A stretch of 64,000 nt of DNA from Bolinopsis microptera. Its lineage: Eukaryota; Ctenophora; Tentaculata; Lobata; Bolinopsidae. Where the stretch lies: contig NC_087073.1 of the NCBI RefSeq assembly GCF_026151205.1, forward strand, positions 19,930,837-19,994,836, given 5' to 3'. A program made the position numbers and the translations under genes. The notes below the pieces were generated by a model. That model had not been told where the DNA came from. It saw only the letters and a program-made list of their open reading frames with translations, and searched no databases. Below, piece after piece: positions 46,201 through 58,200 of the stretch. How positions within the stretch are numbered: position 1 is the first letter of the stretch; every line of letters starts with the position of its first letter.

Positions 46201-49200
46201 CCGGGTTTCTCACATAAACCTCATTAGTCATCAAGAGCCATATAATATACACGTATTGTGTCGTAGTCTGATTGAATACAGCTCGATATGTATTAGTTTC
46301 AATACTTTCAACACTACTATATAACAAATAATTTGAATGACAGGATGGATTACTGAGGGGCACCATGTTAAGGTGATTTAAGTGGGTCCCAATCCCAACC
46401 GACCATTCTTCTTTGTGTCATGAATACTTGCTTCATCATCTCCTTTTAATAAAAATCACGGTGTCTTTATTGACTAAGCGCATTACTACTTACATCACCC
46501 ACCAAATGCGATATGAACAACTTGGTTTGATTGTCGAGGAAATGAAGAGGTCTGGTAATACAGGTAGGCTGGTTTAGATTAGCACAATTGACGGTACAGA
46601 GATGTTTATTTATTACAAATGTGACTATCTTAACCCCACTGATTCATCATTGAAATCAATAAAATGACAGTACAGCAGGCTATCGTTTCGATCTTGACTG
46701 TGCCATTGGTGCAGTTTCTGTGAAAATTAGTTTATGAAACTCTTATATCGCCGCGCGATCGTATGGTTAACGTTTTTCAGTTTCAGACCTCTTCACTTAG
46801 TAATTCCTGATTACTAAAATCTGCCGAGATTTACTGAACTCTAACTACAAATATTGGCGATATAAGTATTCTTGAAACGAAAAATTCAGTAAGTTTTTTT
46901 GAAAGGCATTTTTCTCCGTGTTTCATGCGATTTGATCACTTTTGGTGGAAAAAATATTTTGAATTTCGAAATTTTTTTCAAGTCTCGAAAAAAAATGTAA
47001 GTGAAAAATTTTCAAATGATTTCTAAAAACTACTTTTCTCCGTGTTTCAAGCTATTCCGATCATTTTTAGCCAATAAAATTTTTTTAGAATTTTGCTAAT
47101 TAGTTAATTGATAATTATCCAATTAACTTATTATCTGACGTAAAAATTGTTTGAACAAAAGTTTTTTTTCCTGATAATATAAACACACTCGATTGATCCG
47201 CAACCTTTTACGATGTTCACAACTAAAGATATTTGACAAACAAGAAAGGTGGTAAAAAGTGGTAAAGTGGCAAAAAGTGGCCTTAAGACAAGTGGAAAAG
47301 TTTGGAAAAGTTGGTCAGCCATACTGGGATACTGAAGGGAAAGGAAGCAGTTCTAACGAGCTCTTCTCAAACACAAGGATATATCTTGTGAACTTGGCTA
47401 GTATATTATATATATATGAAGCATTTGATATGGAGTTGCAGAGGGAGTTATATGCCTCGCCGGGCTAAAGTAGTGGATGACCTTGCTGTATGGCAAGTTA
47501 AACAAGGATCTGAAACTACTAGGTTCCGTACAGACTCAACTCTGCACCCGTGTCAATATTTTCATTATATGCAAGCCTCTTGATTTATAAAGGGCACCTA
47601 ATGGGACTCAAAAACGTCAAAAATCCTCTGAAAGCTTCGTGTGTCAGCAGATGGATTTTTTCAGACGGATTTGTCTGTACTATAAATCGATCGGACATAA
47701 AAAGTGAAAAGATATTTGGTGAGAGATCAGTGGACACATTAAAGATATCTGGTCAGAAAACATTGGATTTATAAAAGATATATCTGGCGAAGGATCACAA
47801 CATTCGTGAAAAACATCAAATCACACAACTAACTCTGAGAAGACCGGAGTGTCCCGGACCATTTGTGAACTTTCTCATCTCTCGTCTGACCGTCCACTGA
47901 AACACGCCTCAAAGATGAAACATGGGTGGTAAATTCTTCCTATATTGGTTTATGTAGTAGTCGGATATCTTCAAAATATTGCAGAAATTCCAACTATTTA
48001 ACTTACTTTTGTCCTGATGTCTTGCTTGGTCTCTCTCGTCCCATTCCATGTCTGTTTTTTCTGTGTGTGGTTTCGCTGAAATTGAAGACACGTCAGCTAT
48101 TTATAATATGTAGATTAAAGTAAGTGTTAATTTTGACATTAGAAGTGTGTAACATTTATTATTTTTAGTTTAGTAGTCAGATAACGGATAAAACTAAAAA
48201 GTTGCAGTGCTGCGAACATGGGATAGCGGAACTTACAAATCACTTTTTGCAAATTGTTTCTTCTTCCATGATAGTCATATTCACCATCACTTGCCTTCCT
48301 AATAGCCTTCTTCGATGGTAATACAATTGAGGCTGAAACGGTCAAGTTGTTACTTTGAAGGGTCAAAAGACAAAGTTTATTTCAAAGGTGAATCGTAGCG
48401 TAAAATAATAATTATTGCCATAAAAAAGAAATACATTTTGGTTGATCAGACTCTATGTGGAATTGTAGATAAACACAGAATTGTGTGAACTAACCGGACT
48501 GTAGTTCTCCCATGTTGGGTATCTGAATACCCCAAGCTAAAGGTTTAATTGCACTCTCGATAGCTTTAGTAAACACAGCTTCACGGACGTGACCCTCAGT
48601 AGGGAGGTTTAGACCCTTGGCTCGCTCCTCTTCAAACACATCGTCATCTTCTGAGATAAGGAGATAATCTTGTTACAGATAGATATAAATTAGCTGTATA
48701 ACTTCATCTCATACAATCAATGGAGAGTAAATAAATGCATAGGGAAAACAATCAAGATTTTAAAGAATCAACCGATGCAAAGGCCAAACAGAAAAAAACA
48801 GATGAAAGTTTTGAAACTGACCTGACTTCATGCGTTGTTTAGTCGGTAGGGAAGGAGTGGAAGAGAGTGACTGTTTACCACTGGCAATACCAGAATCTGT
48901 CGACTCCCTCACTGATCCTTTTAGAATAGACCTGAAAACAAGAGAAATAAGTAACAAATTTGTAACAATAAAAGAAACATAAATGGACGATCCGCCAATC
49001 ACGCTATTAGTATTCGTAGTACATAAAATGTATGCGATGATAAAGAAATCATATTGTCCTAGATTTTAAGCTACCCCATCAAATAAACCTTGTATGTTGA
49101 TCCTGTTCCATAATAACATCGGGGACTTTATCATAACTCGTTCCCAGTTCGTCCCCGTCGCTCGTCTCGTAATCCTCGTGATATCCAGACGATGTATCTG

Positions 49201-52200
49201 ACACACCTTAACAAATCAACTTCAAGATCAAAATATTTTGGCGGCAAAGATTTTTGATCTAATTTTTCGGAAATAAAATAGAATCCAATGCTAATTGCTG
49301 ACTTAAAAACGGCACAATCACTGTACACTGTACATGGTACACTGTACAAACTACATAAAAAGTGGAATCTTTGACCAAAAGATAAAAGTCTTGGCTTGAA
49401 AATTTAAACTGACATGGAAGCCACTTTTTCGATAATTTTTGAAGAATAAAATTTAACAAAACACCCTCTTATACGAAGCTCTCGGACGCAGAAGTTTTGC
49501 TGACCTTTCTCCGAAGATGTGGATCGGTCTGAGTCTGAAGTGTGACCACTGCTGTTCATTGATCTCTTGCTACTCCGTGCTGGACCCTCTTTTTCTTCCT
49601 CTGATTTCTCGGCTTCAAAGGAATATCTCCTAGGAGCCAAGTTAAGAGTACTGTTGTTCGGAAGGGGTGTTTTCTCAGGTTTCATAACCACCTCCTCTCC
49701 CTCTGACAAGGGGTGCTCTGCTATTGCTCCTTCTTCGTCAGCCTCAGCTTCTTGTATTACTTCTAAATCTTCAATCTCCAAATCATCTTTTGGCTCGACC
49801 TCAATAGCTTTAGGAGGAGGAGATGCTTCTTTGAACTGCTCCTTGACAACAACTTCTTCTACCTTTTCTGGGGGTTTCGACATTTTGACGTGCTGCAATT
49901 CAGGTTGGTCTTCTGCCTCGACAACTGTCTTCTCCGCCTCAACAGGGGCAATGGGCACCTTCGCCGGTACCACAATAGTTTCTTCTGCTACAGGTTCTTT
50001 CTGAGCTTCTGATAATTCGACGACAAGCTCTTCGGCCATTGGTTTCACTTCAATGACTTCTTCGACAAGGAAAGTTTCGTCGATAGGAGCTGGAATGTGT
50101 TCCATACTTTCAGCGAGGACATCTTCCAGTTTTGACGGTTCAAAATCTTCGTATTGATCTCCTATGGGTTTTAAAGGCGGCGGGAGATCATCTTTTTCTT
50201 TCTTCTCAATGTTAGAAACTGTTGATTTAACAGGCTGAATTTCTTCCATTAGGACAGTTGGAAGTTCTGTAAATATGTCTTTTACAGCAATATTATCAAC
50301 TTCAACCACACCTTGGTCAGATTCATCGGACGGCCGAGGGACCTTCATCGGATGTTTCTTGATCATATGCTCAAGTCTTTTCACTTTCTCAGCAAACGAT
50401 GAAGTTTCTGGTTCAACTTTTTCTGCAATAACTGTGGGTGGACTCGCGGTTCCGCTGCTTGCACTTCCTTCCTCAATCATGATCGGTCCTGGAAGTGTTC
50501 CTACAACAGTAATATCTTCTGAAACAGCAGCTGGAAATGCTTCAGCAGATGGCTCTTCAGCCACTGGTTCCAAATCAACAACCTCTAAAACTGGTTCACG
50601 GTCTTCATCACTTTTACTTGTGGTTCTCTGGAATTCTTTTATAGACTCTTCTAGGTCCTCCTTAGCACTCTCAAGTTGTAATTGACGTTTTGTGATTGAC
50701 TCCAGAACTTCTAGGCGCCTTGTTACTTCAAGAAGGCTTGCTGCCTGCTCTTTTTCAATGTTATCAACTTTATCCGTTTCAACCTTGGGCTCTAATTCTA
50801 CTGACTCCTCTTCAAGATTATCGACTTTACTCGCTTCGACCTTGGACTCTTCTACTGGTTCCTCTTCAATGTCATCTACCTTATTTATTTCAGCTTTGAG
50901 TTCCTTAAATGGCTCCTCTTCAAGATCATCTATGTTTTCCACTTCAGCCTTAAGCTTTTTTTCTGGCTCTTCTTCAAGATTATCAACGTTATAAACTTCA
51001 GCCTTTGGTTCTTCTATTGGTTCTTCTTCAAGATTGTCTATGTTATCCACTTCAAGAACTTCGCCAGACTCTTCTTGCTCATCATCAACAGCTTCGGCCT
51101 TAACATTTTTCTCAAATTCTTCGATCGAATCTTCCACTTCAGATTTCGCTCGCATATACTCTTCCATTCTCTTTATCATAGACTCCGTTATTACGGGTGT
51201 TGGTTCGTCCTCTAGCTCTTCGCCTGAAATGAGATGTTTGCAAAATGGTTAAAACATGAAAAATTGTTAAATAGTGGCACTGCGTGTTATGACTCCTATA
51301 TTTTTCATGAAAAATGATTGAATGGCTAAACTGTTATGTGTGCAAATCCGAAAGCTAAAATTCCATGCAGAAGAGAATGTTGTTCTATGAAACCTTCAGA
51401 TATGGCAAGTTCGACTTCATTCATAGCCTGGAGTTGCTCGGAAACGTCGTAACCAGACTCAACGTCAGCTACATAAATATGTTTCTCAGCATCTTCAGCC
51501 TCTTCCACCTCGTCTAACTCGTCCTCCCACTGCTCTTCATCTTCCTGTCCTTGCTCAACAAGATCCTCTTCTTCTAATTCCTCTTCTTCAATTTCCTCAG
51601 TCGGAAGAAGCAACTCAGTTACCTCCTCTTCCTCTTTTCCTTCCTCGGGCTCATGTCGCTCTGTTATCGACCCCAGCAGTTCTGAAGGATCCAAAAACTC
51701 TACGGTTGTTTCCTTTTCTCCATCCTCAGAAATGTCTACATCAACTTCGTGGGTTACAGCCAGTCGATGTTCGGCGGGGTATTGAGATGAGATGGTGACA
51801 GCGACAAAGACGTTTCCATCTCGCTGCGGTCCATCAACTGGAATATCTTTTCCTGTCACTGGTATATAATGATATGTTGGACAATTCTTGTGAGATGTTA
51901 TTGAAAAAGCATGCAGTGTAATTTAAATGTTTGGAAGCGTGCGGTGTGGCAACAACTATTTTATACTTTTGTTGAGACTATCGTGTAGAGGAATAAAAGC
52001 GATTCATTGCTTGCACAAAAGTACTTGTTTGTAAAACATAACATTTCCATTGTTTTGAATATAAAACGGCTTGAAGAGGGCTGCAAAAGTCAACAAGGAA
52101 AAAGGAAACGGAATCGCTCATGCTCACCAGCAAAATATGTTAAAAGTTCACATGTCACTAAATTGACATTAAGCGTTATGATTAAGACACAGGTGGAATT

Positions 52201-55200
52201 TTCGGGAAAGTTTCTGTCACATAAGTGGTAACGAACAGTTTGCTTCGATCACAAGACATTGCAGTACCTTGGCCACTGTTTGCTGAACTCAAGCTATCAT
52301 GTCTAGCCTCCCCCATTTTTGAGGCATAATTATCAGCTCCAACTGCTTCGTTCAGTTCGTCCTCAGTGGTGCCTCCCTCGTAGTCAGAGTCTGCCGGTTC
52401 AGCAGAAGCACGAGCAAGGGGTTCAGTTTCAGGCTGGGTTTCTGCTTTGACAACTTGAGGTTCTGCTTCTGGCTCAGTTACTTGAGGCTCTGCTTCAGGT
52501 TGAGATATAAGCTCAAATGGGAGCGGTGCTTCAGATGCAACCTCAGTCACAGACCCTGCTTCAATAGTGGGTTCAAATTCTTCAGTAGCATCGTCCTCAT
52601 AGTACAGCCCAATAGGTTCGATTACAAGTTCTTGTGAGGGAATGTCTTGCACGTCAAACCCTGGTGAGTTTAGTGTGTCCAGCCGAAATTAGGAGAGCAG
52701 AGGCGCATCAGAAAAAAAGATGTTCATGCAGCCAATTCCACACAAATAAACATTGAATATGTTCAACAATTCTCAGGAAAGCTAAAAACATGTAAATGTC
52801 AAGCCGTTGGCGGCTATCTAGAATACTGCCCAGCCATAACACAGTATACAATGAATCGATTAACATTTAGACTGCATACCTGCATCATCACTGGGCAGTT
52901 CCTCTAACTGATCCATCTCCGAGCGATCCTGGTCATCAGTTATCATGTCGGAGATATCCTGCAAGGTGTCCCCTCCTGAAGATAAATATGATCAAGATTA
53001 GATGATAAATTTTATGGAATCAAGTGATAATCATGCATCTACGATAATTGAAATAAACAATTCAAGTAAATAGTTTTAACAATCGTCCAATTAATATTCA
53101 CGGGTAACAAACAGTCTCTCAGTCTTACCTGACAAATGAGGAACAGATGAGTCTCCAACCGTTGCGTTCTCTGTAACCTTGGCAGGTTTAGATTCCGCAA
53201 GAGTATCCACCCCAGAATCTGGAGCTAGATCGGTGACAGAAGGTTCTGGAATCGGAACAGAGGGCTCAGGAAGAGGGCCAGGTTCCCCAGCTTCTGGAAG
53301 GTTCTCAACATCAACATCAACTGCTTCGCCAGCCTCACACTGGTATTGCTCTTCTGCTATTTCTTCTATTGCTGCTATTAGTGCTGGATCAGTGGGTGAC
53401 CTTACAACTTTCTCTGAAGTGAAGGGAATTTTTAAGATCCGATCATTTGACTTATATCATACGATCATACATTTTGTGATTCACAGAACTGCAAAATTAG
53501 TACGAGTTTTAAAATCAAAATTGTTTAACCACCTTCGTCTTCAACTTCGCCATTGTCCTTCATGATCTCCATAGCTCGGCGAATCAGTTCAGGCGATGTT
53601 ACTGAGTTTAAATAAAGTTGTAGTTTAACTACATACTAAATAGTTGTTCTGGTTTTCCAAAGAGCGCTCAACTGACATGCAGGAGCATTCTAATAACAAT
53701 TAAAACAATGGAAATTGGCGGGCAAAAAATTCGTTTGCCCACCAATTTCAAATGTTGCAATTGTTAGTTTAAACATTCAAACAGACGAAAAATAGTTTGA
53801 GCTCAAGACAGTCAAAGCACTTGAACTTCAGCGATAAAATAAAACCTATACTCACTTTTGGGTTTGCCAGAAACCCTCTGAGTTGCCCGGTTGTATTGAT
53901 CAGACTTTGGCAGGTTCTTGCCACCAACAGGGATCAGTCTCTTGTTCTGCGTTGGTGGCTCCTTCCTATCTAAGGTAGAAGCGCGGTTTGGCTGCTGAAA
54001 ATTTGGAGTCGAAGGTCCGGCCTCCCCAGATGTTCTGCTGGCCGGCCTTTGCGGGGTACTGGCGGATCTGGATAGATTAGAGCGGCTGTTAGGAACGTTC
54101 TTCCAGGGAGGATGGGAAATTCCTCCCGGTCCAGATCCGGTGGGTGAAAGCGGATTAGCAGGGGACGGTGTTTTGATGGCAGAAGGCGAGGATGTCCTTA
54201 GCAATGAGGCTTTCGTTTGTCGTGGGGTAATGATCGGCTCTCTAATAGAATTGGGACGAGGAGTAGGACTGATGAGAGATTCTCTAGAGACAGAAGGAGA
54301 TGCTCTGACAGGTGTTTTCTTAGGACTAGCTGCTCGTGGTGCTGGAGTGCTAGCAGACGGTCTCAGCGGAGACTTTGTCGGTGATCTTGTTCTAGGTGGA
54401 GTTGCTTTCCTCATGGGATCAGCAGTGGCAGCTATAGCAGCAGGAGAAGGAGAGGTTGCAGGTCGCTTTGGTTTGGCTGGGGGTACAGCAGCTGGGACTG
54501 GTGCATATGTCTCGCTCACTACTGGAGCAGGAGCACTGTCCTCTTCTACTTCTCTTTCTGGTTCTCTTTGAGGGGTTGGCTCTCCTGAGGGTAGCATAAT
54601 TTGGTTAGTGATACAGTTCCACACTAAAGTAGAATATCTGCATCCGATCATGGGAGAGACGAAAGTTATCATCATCCATCAATAAACTCTCGTAATTTAC
54701 AAATTAGCAACCATTATCCAGCCATATTTTATTTGCTCACTAACTTCTCGGTGCGGGCTGTTCTTCCTCGTTACTCTCGAATCTTTGTTTCAGTTTTCCA
54801 GTTGGAGATTTCCCACCGAACGAATCTACAATTTAAAAATAATCATGAACTTGTCCGCAAAAAATCCAGGCCACTTCTATTGATTTTGTTGCGTGAAAAT
54901 GTATCCCGCAAAATTGCTGCTGTCATGCAAGGAATAACGTAAAATGTAATCTCTACGGCTCATGATGAATCCTTTTATAAACTTTAATCTAACAAATGAG
55001 TAATCTGCAGACAAGTGAAGTATCAGTGAATGTGACCCACCCATAGGAGCTCTGCAGGGGTCCATCTTGCTGAAGTAAGCTGAGAGTGTTTCCCAACCAC
55101 CACCAACTCTCACCATCACATGAGATCTCAGCACTCTCACAAACACTATAGACCTTCCTTCACCTACCTGTGTTTTATTTAATATCTTGAAAACAAAGTG

Positions 55201-58200
55201 AGAGATTTTTTTGTTTCATGACTTTTAAGTAAGGATATATAACATTAGATGGTTGAGTTAAGATTACCATATTCAATGACTATTATGTGTATGACAGTAA
55301 AAACGAATCAAGAGCTGATTAGGAAGAACACATTCTATTATTATATTATAACTATGATTATTATTATCTACACAGCTGATAAACATAGTTCTACACTGGG
55401 TACCGACCTTGTAGCGACCTTCAGATACTCTGTTTACTGTGAAAGGAATAGAGCAGTTACACTCCGCTGCACAAGCTTGTACCTGACATGAAATCAACTT
55501 TTAGTTTACAGGGGGAAATTATTTTTCGAGGGCTGTAAGAATTCGTTAGCTAAACTAAATATAATCAGCAAATGGGCAGGACATACAACATAAAACTTGT
55601 GCATTATCACAGCAAGATTAAAGAGCCGATTTTCTCTTTGAATTGAATGAAACCAAATGTTGTTATACAATTATTAAATCATATTAAATCAAAGTTCTAA
55701 ACAAGGGATAGTTTTTAAAAAACAACGCCCAAGTCTAATCTTTCCCTAAAACAAAAACTAAAAATTAAAAACTTCATTGCAAATTCCGCCAATATCTCTT
55801 GTCATAACTCAAATTACGGAGATAATGCAGGTCAAAGATATTATTCAAAGATGTTATACAATATACATTTAAAATCAATTTAAAGACTATCATACTGCCG
55901 ATAGATACAATATCTAATATTCGACTGAGGTAGTTACTCATAGTCATACTGAAGCACTAACCCTTGATATGGTTGTATACCTGATGAGATGTACTTGGTG
56001 AAGATGCATCATAATTTGTTTGAAGACGGTTAGGTTTGAGGATGCTTCTGTACCTTTCCAAGTGCCTCACTATGGCTGGATCTAATGTCGAATGTTTCGG
56101 ACAGAAATTATGGTTCGTTTCAAGAGATAACTTTAGATAAAACTTCATGGATCTGGCAAGACGCTTTGCCGCTAACTCAGCCCTGAATTTGGCTATCTTC
56201 TTCTCAATATGACTCCACTGGGTTGGCTGATTAAAAAGACAGGCAGTCTTCGTGCAAGAGTGTCTCCTTCGGCCCGGCCATGTTCTATTTAAACTACCAG
56301 TACCATGAATAGGACATGATGGACGCACTGTCATAATACCGACTACTTGAGAGAAGAACTGTAAGCTTTGCAAAACCAACGATGAGAGAGCAAGTACTGC
56401 CGCTACTAGGACACATTGCACTATTCAGACCGTCTATAATAAGCAATCAATCTCTGGAGTGCACAGTAATCTTAAAGTCCTGGCGTCCTTTTATCATTCG
56501 CTTATTTGAATGGCAGTCCCATACTTAACTATAAAACGGAGACGTTCGTGCTTGTTTATTTGTGAGGACGTATCGTGCATCAAATAACGTCAACGAATTT
56601 GATTTTGATTTTAAAGCATGACTCATTAGCTTGAGTTTAATGCTTCACAGGCTTCACAGCCACAGAAATTTGATATTTTCTGAAGCACGACAACAATTGC
56701 TTTGCATGAAGGATAAAATTTCTTGTAAAGAGGAACTGGAGAAAAGAGTGGCCGCCGAAGGTACCCGCATGGGGTTACCCTAAGGCGACGCTTGAATGCT
56801 TAGATGAGAGGACCGCAGCACCCCAAGAGGGACATGCAATACCTTCTCATCGAGGGTTGATGCCCCTTTAGGAGGGGCGGGCATCGGATCCTCCAGGCTC
56901 ATTTCCAGTTTAATGAGGGTAGGTGGCTCGATTCCAAACTTAACACCAAGTCGTCCTACCTCCATTAGGTGTACCACAATCTGAAGGAATGCTTGCCACT
57001 AAGAATCAAATGTTACACCGTTATTTACCTGTTCATCCAAGAAGGACACACCCTTCTTAGGTTTTGGTTTGGGTTCTTCTGGGGTTGGCTCAGGTTCAGG
57101 TTCAGGCTCTGGTTCGGGAAGCGGTTCTTCCAGTTCCATTTCTATTTTGATAAGAGTAGGAGGCTCAATGCCGTGCCTCACTCCCAAACGCCCGACTTCC
57201 ATCAAATGTAGTATTATCTGAGGCGTTATTAGAAAAACAGCTACTTACACTTTTTAAACAGTTAGATTAGCGTATAGAATGCGGTAGTGTTATTATCTGA
57301 CCATCGCTGATTCTTAATTCCAAATTTTTGTCAGAATTCATGACACGCTACTGAAGGTGGCTAACTCAAAGTAACTATTTTGAAAACATGTTTAATCTTG
57401 TCATCATCTGTGGTCCATTCTAGCTATAGTCACAATTCTTTTATCGAAAACTAAAAATTTAGACTCATCGATTGGAACGTTTTAACAGTCAGAGCAAGTT
57501 ACGCCTTTTCACGAGGATCATGCAACTTTAATAATTTGAGCAAGAATCGCGGTTTTATTCAAATCTTATACAAATCAGAACGAATTTTATCACTATCTAG
57601 ATCATAGCAGATTCAACAAGCATTTGACCAATAGAATATTTAAATGTCTAATCTAGATCTTAATGATCAAGTCATCATAACGAAATATTAATTTAAATGT
57701 TGAAATAGGCATTTTAAACATTTCTTTTTAAGCGATTTAATTAAAAAGACTACCTGTCGATCATTTTTCCTCAACGTAAGATCATCCGTTTCAAATCGGC
57801 AAGAGTGTTTTACTCCAAACTCAATGCTCCAATCCAAAAAGTTACTTATGTTGTCCCGGCAGTAAAACGGCGGGGACTTCCTTGTTGCATTCGCGTACCT
57901 AACAGAAATTCTTTATCGAAAATGGAATGAGACTTTTGGTGGTGTCAGTGTGGATTCGGTGTGAGTATTGTTTAGGCAAATTGCAAATGATAAAGTTAAT
58001 TTGGAAAAAAGCTCTTCGTTTTTGGTAGAAGCTGTTATAAACTACTGACTTGAGACTGGGAGGTTTGGAGGGTACCAGTGAGGTATCCTCGGGGTGCTCC
58101 TTCCTGTACTTTACTGCCATCCTCTGCATGTGGATACCCAACTTACACAGATGTACTCCGGACTGTAGCTCCTGAAAAACAAGGGTTAAGCGGGGGCGTG

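Noticed and set aside
49567-50994. Several plus-strand open frames rich in Ser/Thr
   Set aside because: They are antisense shadows of the 1.7 kb Glu-rich exon of the GAS2-like gene, whose codon bias leaves the opposite strand open.
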